The notes beneath the pieces were generated by a model, which was given only the letters and a program-made list of their open reading frames with translations, made no database searches and was not told where the DNA came from. Below, piece by piece: positions 19,279-28,771 of a DNA stretch of 64,000 bases. Each line of letters opens with the position of its first letter. The first letter of the stretch is position 1. A program made the translations under genes and the position numbers. Source of the stretch: Caldifarciminota bacterium. GTDB lineage: Bacteria > Hydrothermota > Tepidihabitantia > SM23-42. The stretch lies in contig JALVOT010000006.1 in NCBI GenBank assembly GCA_027026255.1, positions 1 through 64,000 of the forward strand, given 5' to 3'.

Positions 19279-19306
19279 ATTATATTATAAAAAATCCTGT
19301 TGTCAA
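19279..19306 (-). promoter_or_regulatory. Promoter of the barrel-PTS operon
   Basis: On the minus strand, TTGACA (19306-19301), a 16-base spacer and TATAAT (19284-19279) lie 6 bases before the GTG at 19272. Both boxes are perfect. This is the only strong promoter I see for the whole 19.3-11.0 kb operon. Confidence 0.7.
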
Positions 19307-19353
19307 GCCACCCTTCGGATAGGATGATTTTGCTGTTTTTTTAATTAAAAAAT

Positions 19354-19382
19354 TCCGCTCTACCGGAATTTGTGCGGATTTG
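19354..19382. repeat. 29-bp direct repeat, copy 1
   Basis: This 29-base sequence starting TCCGCTCTACCGGAATTTGT is repeated exactly at 22466-22494 in the same orientation. The arms TCCGC...GCGGA inside it can pair. The two copies bracket the 811-residue propeller gene and its promoter, about 3.1 kb apart. The rest of this 272-base gap holds no gene I can support. Confidence 0.85.
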
Positions 19383-19544
19383 ATTGAGAAGACTCCGGGG
19401 AAAGCCTATCATATTGAGAATGGCGAATAATCTTTTTCCAAACAAGCCAGATAATCCTGATTCAAACTTTTTCTTCTGTGATACCTGAAAACTTATAACG
19501 ATACTGTCCCCAATCGCTTTATTTTTTTGGTTTGACGGGTTTAA

Positions 19545-21980
19545 TTATCTAATCAATACCGTTTTCTCAACCTGGGAACTCTTATCAGTTCGCATCCGCA
19601 CAAAATAGATGCCAGCAGGAACAGAATTTCCCCTTTCATCTCGGCCATCCCATATAATACGATTCCGACCAGCACGATTTACTAAATTGCATAATATCCT
19701 CACCCGACGACCAGTAACATCATAAATTTCAATATCACCGACCTCACCCTCAGATACCTGAAACTCAATTGTCAAACATTTATGGAACGGATTTGGGTAG
19801 TTCACGAGTCTTCTCTTTATATCAATTTCTGAACTTTCATTTATTCCCACATCCTTGATGACCGAAATATTTGAACCGAATAGATTTGCAGCATAGACAG
19901 TATTTTGTAGAAAATTCCAGGCTAAAGCAAAAACCCATCCCCCTGTCGTAATCACTTTTATCACCGAATCGGTTGCCTCATCAATAACAGTTACGGTGTT
20001 GCCCCTACCGCCGCAATACACCTTATTGTTAATCGAATCCCAGACTATAGGAATGGGGCCGTTATAGTTTTCCACGCGGATGGTTGTTATTACGCTGTCG
20101 CCTGCACCATCAATAATGGATACCGTTCCATCCCAGATATTACTGCAATAAACTTTATTATGCGCTGAAGTATGAATTATATAATCAGGTTGTCTGCCCA
20201 CAGGGATTTTCGTTATTATTGAATCATTTATAGCATCAATTACAGTAACAAAGGCACTGTCAAAATTGGCGCAATAAATTTTATTGTCAATAGAATTCCA
20301 CCCCAATGCTGAATGTCCCCCTCCTACCTTGATATTATCTATCACTGAATCTGTTTCACCATCGATTATATCTATATAACCGGAATAAGCAGTGCAATAA
20401 ATTTTGTTATGACGGGGTATCCAAAGAAGAGCCACCGGGTATGCATGAACCTGAAGATTTTTTATAAGTGTATCGCCAACACCGTCTATAATACTCGTAG
20501 TGCTATCTCCGTCATTTGCACAATAGACTTTATTATTCGATGAATTCCATGCCAGTGCCCATGGCTTATCGCCTACCGGGATATTTGTTATCACCGAGTC
20601 TTCATTACAATCAACAACCGTTACAGTATTATGAAAATAATTCGCACAATAAACTTTATTGCTGATGTAATTCCAGATCATACCGAAAGGTGTAATTGAA
20701 GCAAAAGGACCGTCTACTTGAAGATTTTTAATAACTGAATTTGTCGCTCCATCAATCACACTTAATATATCACTATGGCAATTGCCGCAGTAAATTTTAT
20801 TATCAGTAGAATCCCAAACCAGGGCAAATGGCTCGCCACCAACAACAATATCTGTAATTACAGTATCCCCAGCACCACCAATTACCAGTACATCATTCCC
20901 ATCGTAACGATCTAAAATTTCGTGGTCACCAACACCGCAATATATCTTATTATCATTCGGATTATAGGCTAATGTCCAGGGTTTATTCATTGTAATAATT
21001 GTTGTGATAACTGTATTGGTTACACAATCAATTATTGAGATATTCCAGCTGCTCCAATTGGTACAGTAGATTTTGTTGTTGATGAAATTCCAAACCAGTG
21101 TCCATGGTCTGCTGCCTACTGGAATAGTTGTAATCACCGAATCGCCAGCACCATCAATGACTGATATAGCATTACTATTCATATTATTACAATAGACTCG
21201 ATTATTGGTGGAATTCCAAATCATCTCACCAGGTTTACTCCCCACCCGGATAGTTGCTATTATCGTATCTGCTTGCCCGTCAATTACACTTACTGTATTT
21301 TCCGACATATTACTACAGTAAATTTTATTATTAGTAACATTCCAGGTCAGTTTATTCGGACTATTCCCGACAGGAATAGTAGTCATCACGGAATCTGTTG
21401 TTCCATCAATTACACTTACTGTGTTATTTTCAAAATTAGTACAGTAGATTTTATTATTAGCTGAGTTCCACAGTAAATCCCAGTGGGTACTCGCTAAAGG
21501 AATAGTTGTGATTACTGAATCTCCGGCACCATCAATAACTGTAATCATACTGTCAAAATCACTGCTACAATAAATTTTATTATTGATCGAATCATAAACT
21601 AAAACCGCAGGTCTTATAATATCATATATGGTGGTTATTACCCTATCGGTTGCACCATCAACAATAACAATGAAATTTCCGAGATCACCGGCGCCATAGA
21701 TTTTATTGTCAGTAGAATTCCAGCAGAGATCTACAATGTTATGGCTTCCACTATGGATATGACTAATCTTAGAATTTGTTGTTCCATCAATGGTTACTAT
21801 CATGTTCCCTAACGCTCCGGCAACATATATTTTATTGTTTGTTTTGTTGTAAGTTAATGCTCGTGGATGAATAACACCACAAAGGGAATCCGGAACATAA
21901 ATGTTCTGCTCTACCCATTGACCATTTACTAATTCGATGGCGGAGAATGTGACTATTAATATTATGATAATTTTATTCAT
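19545..21980 (-). CDS. Secreted 16-repeat YVTN-like propeller protein with FlgD/type 9-like C-terminal domain
   Basis: This 811-residue protein has a signal peptide (MNKIIIILIVTFSAIELVNG), then 16 consecutive ~42-residue repeats. Each repeat has the form NNKIYCxNxxxNTVSVIDG followed by a DSVITTIPVG-like strand, as in YVTN beta-propellers. The C-terminal ~80 residues (NYPNPF, then IEIYDVTGRRVR and PAGIYFVRM) are a FlgD Ig-like/type 9-style sorting module. Nearly every repeat keeps the Cys in KIYC, which is unusual for a secreted protein. It is probably a surface-exposed binding or adhesion protein; the ligand is unknown. Its promoter gives a leader with AAGGAGG. Confidence 0.8.
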   Translation of the reverse strand: MNKIIIILIVTFSAIELVNGQWVEQNIYVPDSLCGVIHPRALTYNKTNNKIYVAGALGNMIVTIDGTTNSKISHIHSGSHNIVDLCWNSTDNKIYGAGDLGNFIVIVDGATDRVITTIYDIIRPAVLVYDSINNKIYCSSDFDSMITVIDGAGDSVITTIPLASTHWDLLWNSANNKIYCTNFENNTVSVIDGTTDSVMTTIPVGNSPNKLTWNVTNNKIYCSNMSENTVSVIDGQADTIIATIRVGSKPGEMIWNSTNNRVYCNNMNSNAISVIDGAGDSVITTIPVGSRPWTLVWNFINNKIYCTNWSSWNISIIDCVTNTVITTIITMNKPWTLAYNPNDNKIYCGVGDHEILDRYDGNDVLVIGGAGDTVITDIVVGGEPFALVWDSTDNKIYCGNCHSDILSVIDGATNSVIKNLQVDGPFASITPFGMIWNYISNKVYCANYFHNTVTVVDCNEDSVITNIPVGDKPWALAWNSSNNKVYCANDGDSTTSIIDGVGDTLIKNLQVHAYPVALLWIPRHNKIYCTAYSGYIDIIDGETDSVIDNIKVGGGHSALGWNSIDNKIYCANFDSAFVTVIDAINDSIITKIPVGRQPDYIIHTSAHNKVYCSNIWDGTVSIIDGAGDSVITTIRVENYNGPIPIVWDSINNKVYCGGRGNTVTVIDEATDSVIKVITTGGWVFALAWNFLQNTVYAANLFGSNISVIKDVGINESSEIDIKRRLVNYPNPFHKCLTIEFQVSEGEVGDIEIYDVTGRRVRILCNLVNRAGRNRIIWDGRDERGNSVPAGIYFVRMRTDKSSQVEKTVLIR

Positions 21981-21999
21981 TTTACCTCCTTATCAGGTA

Positions 22000-22027
22000 A
22001 TTATAATAAATTCTCTCTTTATGTCAA
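22000..22027 (-). promoter_or_regulatory. Promoter of the propeller gene
   Basis: On the minus strand, TTGACA (22027-22022), a 16-base spacer and TATAAT (22005-22000). The ATG at 21980 follows an AAGGAGG site, so this transcript has a normal short leader, unlike recR or the NSS transporter. Confidence 0.75.
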
Positions 22028-22465
22028 GTAAATAACGGAAGGTTTGGTTCAAAGGTAAGGCTGCCTGCCATTAATCAGTGTTTTTATGGATTGATACTAT
22101 TAGAATTTTGTCCTGTATCGTAAAGATAAATGTCCTTCCGCGTATAAGCATAAAGCGTATTATCAATATAACCCATCCACGACCTCGCCACCTGTTTTAT
22201 ATGCAAAAACCATGCCACACCGATTTGTTTGAAATTTCAGAATACTTTAGCTCATTTTGTTTATGTAGTTTATTTTGTGCTTTTAATCTGAAATTCCATT
22301 CGCAACCCCGAATGATTTTCAGACAAAGTCTTACTTCCAAAACACAGTTCTCATTTCTTTATAGTTCGACTTTTTCTGAAAATAACGAAACCATACAACA
22401 AGACGAGCCGCGGTGCCTTATAACATAAAATGATCTATAGAGTTTGGTTTATCTGCTTGAGATTC
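22028..22465. other. Intergenic stretch without a supported gene
   Basis: This 440-base region between the propeller gene and the next secreted protein has no convincing gene. A plus-strand frame of 116 codons (22078-22428) has no ribosome-binding site and no protein-like composition. A minus-strand frame around 22075-22215 reads like the tail of a decayed protein (SWMGYIDNTLYAYTRKDIYL), but has no start. It may be a remnant of an older gene. Confidence 0.4.
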
Positions 22466-22494
22466 TCCGCTCTACCGGAATTTGTGCGGATTTG
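22466..22494. repeat. 29-bp direct repeat, copy 2
   Basis: This is an exact copy of the repeat at 19354-19382, same strand, followed by one mismatch and three more matching bases. With copy 1 it brackets the propeller gene. Confidence 0.85.
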
Positions 22495-22557
22495 GTTGGG
22501 GTGTAGATTTCCGCCCTTATATCCCCGCCTGGATGAAGAGAACGGAATTTAATCTAC

Positions 22558-22585
22558 TTGACTGATTTGGTTTTGTGGTTATCAT
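22558..22585 (+). promoter_or_regulatory. Leaderless promoter of the 688-residue secreted protein
   Basis: TTGACT (22558-22563), a 16-base spacer and TATCAT (22580-22585) end 6 bases before the ATG at 22592. The arrangement implies a leaderless mRNA. Confidence 0.55.
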
Positions 22586-22591
22586 TAAATA

Positions 22592-24658
22592 ATGTTTAGA
22601 ATATTGCCGATTTTCCATATATCACTCGCAGTCTTGTTCTCCGGCTCCATTCCCGGTTCCTGTAAGGTGCTCGAATTAAGTTCCATCGGCATCGTCGGAC
22701 CAAAAAAGAGCCTTGTTCAAAGACGAATAAACGAGCTGTTTTGCTGTGATAATCGATTATATATCGGACAGGGTGATGCAGTGCTCAATACCGGGCCCAC
22801 CGATGTTGTCTATTATGACTTTACCCAAAAGAAATTTTTTAGCGAATTCACGGTTGATGAAGAGGCAATTTATAGATATCAAGAAATTGATGGCCGATTG
22901 ACAATCCCCGGGGTGAAGTCAGCTGATAATAATAGATTCGGAAGGTTCTATATCCGAACCGATACGGGCTGGATTAAAATACAAACCATTCCTAACAGTA
23001 TACATATCAATTCCCTTGTCAGGTTTCAGAATAGGCTGTTTGCGGGGGTTGATGCATTCAGTGAAGTCGGTAATGACCAGAGGTTCTTTTTCGGTGCGAT
23101 ATATGTATCATCAGATAGCGGTAAAACCTGGTTGATTTCAAATACTACACCGAGCAGTGACAAAATCATCTATCGCATCGGGGCGATTGTTAAATATAAA
23201 GATAAACTCTATGCATTCCCGTATGCATATTCTCCCCTTAAGTTGAATCAGATTCCGGTTCAATATCATCAGGACCTATCCCGGTGTCCATATAACGACC
23301 ATTATCTTATCCTGATTCCGGATATTCTGGGTAAAAATGATGTCCTTGTCTATGACGGTAAATTATGGCGTATGGACGACATCGTAGAACAGGATGGTTT
23401 ATGCTGCATTATAAGACCATTTGTCTTTAGTGAAAAACTTATCCTGCCCGCTGTCTCCGGTGAATTTGTTGACTATCTGAATCTTTCGAATAAGATGCCT
23501 GCCCGGGCACAACTGAAGTTCTTTGTCTATGATGGCAACCGATCCCATCCGCTTAAATTCAATTGCGACCGATTATATGATGTTGTTATCCGGGAAGATA
23601 ATCTGTATCTTTTGATTGAAAAGGCTAAGCAGAAGTACATCGTTCAGACCGGCGACTTAAAAAATTGGAATTATTTTCTCCTTCCACCGATTATTAAAAA
23701 TCCCGGGGCGATAGAATTTTATAATAATCATTTCTATATCGGAACGGCAGATGGAAATATCTTTGAATCGACCGGTTGTAAAAAGATTACAAATCTTAAA
23801 CAGGCTGAAGATGTAATGCCTGTGAAGATTTATGGTTCGGCCCAACTGCCCAGAGAGGGATTATTTTACTGGGTGGCGATATCCGGCTGGGCGAGCTGGA
23901 CCGCCCCGGCCTGGTTCTCAGCCGAGATAAAATATGGAAACCTGCTTGAATTCTATACCAGGAATTTGATCCAGTTGAATATCTTCTTACCCCGGGCATA
24001 TCTTGATACCGATCGTAATCTAATCGTTATTATTGACAGTCAACTTGTATATGAGGGTGGGATAAATCAGACAAAAGAGATTATCTGTTCAAAGATTGAG
24101 GAAAACGGCGAGATTTTCTGGATGACTGATAAAGGGAATGGCACCCGGGAGGAATACAAATATCAAAAAATTTACATCGGCAGGGCAGAGATTGCACTGC
24201 AAGGTGATATGTTGAGTAACTGGAAGGCTTCGGTGATAAAAGAAGAAACCGATGCCGACCTTGTGATAATCAGCCCGTCCGGGTGTAAAACGGAGTTGAA
24301 AAAAGGTAATATCTATCTTGAAGATGTCTATGATATAAGTTATCGCGATACAGTTTATCTGTTCAAAGCCCGCGGAAAAATCCTGAAAAAGATACTACAA
24401 TACATTCTAAATCTTGACAATTCAGAAAAGTTAGGTATATCAGGGGGTGGATTAAAAATTGATAAAATTAAAGATAAGAATAAGGTTGTTGAATCTGCGA
24501 TTGTTCCGGAAAAAGAATATCGTGCGGCGATTGAAAACCGGCTTGCAAAGAGGATAAGAGAATATTTTGATAAGGAGATAGAAATCCAGGATGATAATTA
24601 CGCGGTCTATGAACTACTGCTGCAGTGGCTTACGAGAAACAAGATAATAAAGGAATAG
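22592..24658 (+). CDS. Secreted protein with Asp-box-like repeats, unknown function
   Basis: This 688-residue protein has an N-terminal signal-like segment (ISLAVLFSGSIPGSC). The central part is beta-rich and holds an Asp-box type motif (YVSSDSGKTW near residues 170-180) plus repeated aromatic strands (NRLFAGVDAF, DKLYAFPYAY, NHFYIGTADG), so a beta-propeller is likely. The last ~100 residues are charged and helical. I do not recognise the family. It ends 2 bases before the convergent cyclase gene. Confidence 0.6.
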   Translation: MFRILPIFHISLAVLFSGSIPGSCKVLELSSIGIVGPKKSLVQRRINELFCCDNRLYIGQGDAVLNTGPTDVVYYDFTQKKFFSEFTVDEEAIYRYQEIDGRLTIPGVKSADNNRFGRFYIRTDTGWIKIQTIPNSIHINSLVRFQNRLFAGVDAFSEVGNDQRFFFGAIYVSSDSGKTWLISNTTPSSDKIIYRIGAIVKYKDKLYAFPYAYSPLKLNQIPVQYHQDLSRCPYNDHYLILIPDILGKNDVLVYDGKLWRMDDIVEQDGLCCIIRPFVFSEKLILPAVSGEFVDYLNLSNKMPARAQLKFFVYDGNRSHPLKFNCDRLYDVVIREDNLYLLIEKAKQKYIVQTGDLKNWNYFLLPPIIKNPGAIEFYNNHFYIGTADGNIFESTGCKKITNLKQAEDVMPVKIYGSAQLPREGLFYWVAISGWASWTAPAWFSAEIKYGNLLEFYTRNLIQLNIFLPRAYLDTDRNLIVIIDSQLVYEGGINQTKEIICSKIEENGEIFWMTDKGNGTREEYKYQKIYIGRAEIALQGDMLSNWKASVIKEETDADLVIISPSGCKTELKKGNIYLEDVYDISYRDTVYLFKARGKILKKILQYILNLDNSEKLGISGGGLKIDKIKDKNKVVESAIVPEKEYRAAIENRLAKRIREYFDKEIEIQDDNYAVYELLLQWLTRNKIIKE

Positions 24659-24660
24659 TA

Positions 24661-27600
24661 TTAGTTGTTTGAAGCATCTTCACCGTTTTTGTCCAATGTC
24701 GAGATTTGACCCTCGAGTTCTTTGACCCGGGATTTGAGTTTTAGTGATTTATAAATCTTTAAGGCATTTGAAAGATTTTTTTTAATCAACCGTTTATCCT
24801 TAATTCTATTCGATTTTAGGCTATGCCCGTATTCAAAATAGACATCGGCAAGAAGTCTCTGATCCTTCAATTTCTGGGCGACAAGAAGCGCCTTTTTAAA
24901 ACTATCACGGGACTTTTCAATCATCCCCTGTGCCGTATAGATACGGCACAGATTAAGCCAGGCGTTTACCTCGACCTCTTTCGCCTTTATCGCCCGGCTC
25001 AATTTTAACACCTTTTTTGTCTCTACGATTGCCTGGTTGAATAAACCCTGTCTGAATCTTAAATATCCAATCGCATTATAGACATTTCCGATCGCAATTT
25101 TGTTGCCGACCGCCTCGTATATCTTCCGGGCGGCACTTAAATATTTTTCAGCATCCTTCAATCGACCAATCTCGGTATAGATATATCCAATTCCAAATGA
25201 GGCATTTGCCACACCTATCTTATCACCCAGTTTCCGGCTCATCTTATGATATTTATGCAACAACTCAAGTGCCTTCTTATGCTCAAACTTACTTTCATAT
25301 ACCTCAGCCAGATTACCCAGAGCAACCGCAATACCCCTTTTGTCTCCAAGCTGTTCACTGATCTTGAGATATTTCTCAAATGAGTTTATAGAACGCTGAT
25401 ATTCACCTTTCGCCCAATAAACAATACCCAGGTTGACATTCGCCTGGCCGATACCGTGCTTATCGCCCAGTTCTTCAGCAATATTGAGATAGGTCTCCAG
25501 AAGTTTAACCGCCTTATCATAATCTCCCATTATGCGATATGCATTGCCGAGATTACAACTTGCAATACCGATGCCGCTCTTATCACCAAGCTCTTCACTA
25601 ATCTTTAATTTTTTGTTGTAGGCGTCAATCGCCTGTTTGAATCTTCCCTGGGCACGATAGATCGTTCCCAGATTATTATAGGCATGGCCCAGTGCCCGGC
25701 GGTCCCCGAGTTCTTCAGCAATGAGCAGGGTATTTTCCAGTAATTTGATTGCCCTTTCGTATTCACCCTTCATTGAATAGACAATAGCCAGAGGGATATA
25801 TGCCATCTCCAACGCCTGTTTCAGTTCGGTGTAATTTTGCCAGCCCTTGATATGCTTAATAAGGGAAATCGCCTCTCTACCTTTCTGTTCAGCACGTTCG
25901 GTCATACCTTTGATACGATATATCCAGCACTCAAGCCTCAAGATATTGGTTAAGATAATTCTCACCTCTCGCCGGGCTAAATCCTTTCTTCTGCTCAATA
26001 TCTTTTGTGCCTTATTTAATAGTTCAAGGGCCTGGTCGAAAATTCCCTGATTAATCAAGACATTTGCAATTGCAATTAGAGAACGGGCTTTAAGCACCGG
26101 CGATTTCTCCCCCCATTCACCCATCTTTGTATAGGCCTGCTTTGCCTTCTGATATTGACCGACCAATTCAAAAAGATGTCCAAGTTTTTCATAAATACGG
26201 GCTATCCTATCGCCGGCGGGCTTTCGGGTTAATAAATCAATGGCGCGTTCATACAATTCAATCGCCTCAAGATTCAGATACAGTTCTTTTTTACGGTCTC
26301 CGGCTTTTTCCAGATACTCAATCGCCTTTTCATCTTCACCGCCAATAAAAAAATGATTCGCTAAGGTATCGTAGTATTCGAAAAGATTATCGGCATATAC
26401 AGCCTCTATCGCATATCCAGCCTTTTTATGATAATCAATTTTTACACGATTCAAAAGAGAACTATATATCGCCTCGCGGGTAAGGGAATGGCTGAATGTA
26501 TATTTATCTTCTTCAGATTTTGTTCTTCTTATCGGCCGGATCAGGCCTGATTGGCAAAGTATGGTAAGATATTTTTTCAGCCGGCGATTTTTATCGAACA
26601 GTCTTTTCATAATACGAACGGAAAATTCATCACCGATGACCGAGGCAAGCTCCACGACCTCTCTGGGGTCTTCATCAAGTTTGTCCACCCTGGTCATAAT
26701 CAATTCATTAAGGGTGCGGGGCAGAACTGCGTTTGTCCCTTTATTGAGTGTTGCTACATTATGGTCAATCTGAATAAATCCATTATGAAGAAGGTTTGTC
26801 GCCAGTTCATGGATATAGAAGGGAATACGGCCGGATTTTTTGAGCAGGAGTTTAATGAGCCCGTCGTCAATCTTCTTGCACTTGAAAATGTCATAAAGGA
26901 GCAGGGTTGAATTTGCCGGAGAGAGTGGTTTCAGATGTATTGAATGGAAATATTTAAGACGCTTCAGCGTGCCGATGGAAAACTCCGGCCGATAGAGAAA
27001 CACCAGCATTATGGGCTGTTCCTTAATATCCCGGGCAAATTCCACCATAAAATTCACTGATTCGGTGTCAATCCAGTGACAGTCTTCCAGGATAATCACT
27101 AAGGGTTTTCGGGCCGCAGATGCAAGAAGGAATGAGTGTATCGCCTCATTAAGTAGTCTCATCCGGTCATCAGGTTTCATCGATTCAAGACGATTACGGT
27201 CATCCTGGCCGAGCTGCAGTGAGAGAAAATATCGAATGAATGAAATCTCTTTTGAGAGCGAAGCTTTAACCGATTTCCGAATAAATGTAGTAAATTTTTT
27301 GTCGGCTGAACTTTTTGTATCATTTTCATTTAAGCCGATAAGTGTCTTTAACAGTTGTTTCAAAACTATGTAAGAAGATACCTTTTGATATTCAATACCC
27401 CGGCCTTCAATTAGCAAGATATCCTTTGGTAATAACTTTCTGAATTCATAAACCAGCTTCGATTTTCCAATGCCTGCCGAACCAACAACCGCTGCAACCT
27501 GCCCCTGTTTTTTCCTGACAAAAGAGAATGTCTCAAGAAGATAGCGCAATTCTTCCTGCCGGCCGATGAGTGGTAAATCTTCAATCCTTCTTAGAGAGTA

Positions 27601-28248
27601 GGTGCGGCGCGCCTTCAGCGGCGAATAGACCAGAACCTTCTCCCTTTTTCCCTTGACCTTTATCAATCCTAAACGCTGATAGACAATCTCATTCTTTGTC
27701 TGTTCATATACTGATGCACTGACATATATTTTACCCCGAGGTGCTTTATACTGAAGGCGCTGGGCGAGATTAACCGTATCCCCCATCACGGTGTATTCAC
27801 CGGGCCTGCCCAGATCACCTGTGGCAACAAGGCCGTAGTTGATTCCGATGGAAAGGGCGAGATTAAGACCCTGTTCCTGATTGAATTTTTTTATCACCTC
27901 TTTAAGTTCAAGGCCGGCCAGGGCGGCCCTCAGCGGGTCATCTTCATGGGCGACCGGCGCTCCGAATAATGCCATTACACAATCGCCGATGAATTTATCA
28001 ATGTATCCTTCATATTTGTATATTACATCCGCCATCCTCCGTAGACAGCGGTCAATGATATCCTTGACCTCTTCAGGGTCGAGTTTTTCGGACAGCGGAG
28101 TAAAACCGGATATATCGGCAAAGAGAACTGCGATCCGGCGCCGCCGGCCCTTTGCTTTATCTTTATAGCCGTCTTTCAGCCGGGTTCCACATTGATTACA
28201 GAAACGCGCGCCCGCAGGATTTACAAAACCACACCCTGGACAGCGCAT
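24661..28248 (-). CDS. Class III nucleotidyl cyclase - AAA/NACHT-like ATPase - TPR regulator
   Basis: The start is ATG 28248, behind AGGTGG, giving about 1195 residues. The order is an N-terminal zinc ribbon (CPGC, CNQC), then a class III cyclase domain (about 40-210). The cyclase has metal Asp residues in LFADISGFTPLS and IGDCVMALFG and the transition-state Asn/Arg in GDTVNLAQRL. Next come an ATPase with Walker A GSAGIGKSK near 258 and Walker B LVIILEDCHWID, a helical region, and more than ten TPR repeats (about 650-1150). Conserved catalytic residues predict active cyclase. It probably senses a ligand through the TPRs and signals by cAMP or cGMP. Confidence 0.85.
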   Translation of the reverse strand: MRCPGCGFVNPAGARFCNQCGTRLKDGYKDKAKGRRRRIAVLFADISGFTPLSEKLDPEEVKDIIDRCLRRMADVIYKYEGYIDKFIGDCVMALFGAPVAHEDDPLRAALAGLELKEVIKKFNQEQGLNLALSIGINYGLVATGDLGRPGEYTVMGDTVNLAQRLQYKAPRGKIYVSASVYEQTKNEIVYQRLGLIKVKGKREKVLVYSPLKARRTYSLRRIEDLPLIGRQEELRYLLETFSFVRKKQGQVAAVVGSAGIGKSKLVYEFRKLLPKDILLIEGRGIEYQKVSSYIVLKQLLKTLIGLNENDTKSSADKKFTTFIRKSVKASLSKEISFIRYFLSLQLGQDDRNRLESMKPDDRMRLLNEAIHSFLLASAARKPLVIILEDCHWIDTESVNFMVEFARDIKEQPIMLVFLYRPEFSIGTLKRLKYFHSIHLKPLSPANSTLLLYDIFKCKKIDDGLIKLLLKKSGRIPFYIHELATNLLHNGFIQIDHNVATLNKGTNAVLPRTLNELIMTRVDKLDEDPREVVELASVIGDEFSVRIMKRLFDKNRRLKKYLTILCQSGLIRPIRRTKSEEDKYTFSHSLTREAIYSSLLNRVKIDYHKKAGYAIEAVYADNLFEYYDTLANHFFIGGEDEKAIEYLEKAGDRKKELYLNLEAIELYERAIDLLTRKPAGDRIARIYEKLGHLFELVGQYQKAKQAYTKMGEWGEKSPVLKARSLIAIANVLINQGIFDQALELLNKAQKILSRRKDLARREVRIILTNILRLECWIYRIKGMTERAEQKGREAISLIKHIKGWQNYTELKQALEMAYIPLAIVYSMKGEYERAIKLLENTLLIAEELGDRRALGHAYNNLGTIYRAQGRFKQAIDAYNKKLKISEELGDKSGIGIASCNLGNAYRIMGDYDKAVKLLETYLNIAEELGDKHGIGQANVNLGIVYWAKGEYQRSINSFEKYLKISEQLGDKRGIAVALGNLAEVYESKFEHKKALELLHKYHKMSRKLGDKIGVANASFGIGYIYTEIGRLKDAEKYLSAARKIYEAVGNKIAIGNVYNAIGYLRFRQGLFNQAIVETKKVLKLSRAIKAKEVEVNAWLNLCRIYTAQGMIEKSRDSFKKALLVAQKLKDQRLLADVYFEYGHSLKSNRIKDKRLIKKNLSNALKIYKSLKLKSRVKELEGQISTLDKNGEDASNN

Positions 28249-28252
28249 TGAG

Positions 28253-28771
28253 CTATCCACCTATTATCTGCTGAAGTTTTTCAATCTTTGTTTCAAGCAT
28301 CCTTTTCTTTAAATCACTTTCAGAATTTTTTATCACCGGCATAAACTTAAGTACCCGGGAGATATATTCGAGCAGGGTAATCCCTTCATCTTTATATTGG
28401 CCGGATATTATCTTGTTTCTCGCCTGACCAATCATTCTTTCCAGGTCCGCGGCTGAAAAGGGCAAAATCATCTTCGGAAAAAGCCTTATTTCGTAGTAGT
28501 ATAGTTCCCCCTGATTGTCATCGATTATGCTGTCACACCTGACATAGAGCCCTAAAATATTCAGGGTATCCCTGGGTACTATTATCGCATCATAGAATTT
28601 CCCCTTCTTTTCAACCTGAGTGGAATCCCAGGTTGTATCATTAAAACTGTAATAGAGCACAACCTGCCGGGATTCTGCCTGAGGCAAAATCCTTACCAGG
28701 AGATTGGGTGAATCCTTCAAAAAATATACATCCACCCCACAGAAAACGGTAATTATTAACAAAAGATTCAT
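28253..28771 (-). CDS. Small exported protein, unknown
   Basis: This 172-residue protein has an N-terminal hydrophobic signal (MNLLLIITVFCGVDVYFL), a beta-rich middle with many Asp/Val strands, and a helical C-terminus. The middle resembles an Ig-like or carbohydrate-binding fold with YSFNDTTWDSTQVEKKGKFY. I do not recognise a family. It overlaps rimI by 4 bases and lies 4 bases before the ATG chosen for the cyclase gene, so it may be linked to cyclase signalling. Confidence 0.55.
   Translation of the reverse strand: MNLLLIITVFCGVDVYFLKDSPNLLVRILPQAESRQVVLYYSFNDTTWDSTQVEKKGKFYDAIIVPRDTLNILGLYVRCDSIIDDNQGELYYYEIRLFPKMILPFSAADLERMIGQARNKIISGQYKDEGITLLEYISRVLKFMPVIKNSESDLKKRMLETKIEKLQQIIGG

Noticed and set aside
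22078-22428. Plus-strand 116-codon open frame as a gene
   Set aside because: No ribosome-binding site or promoter, poor protein-like composition, and no family resemblance.
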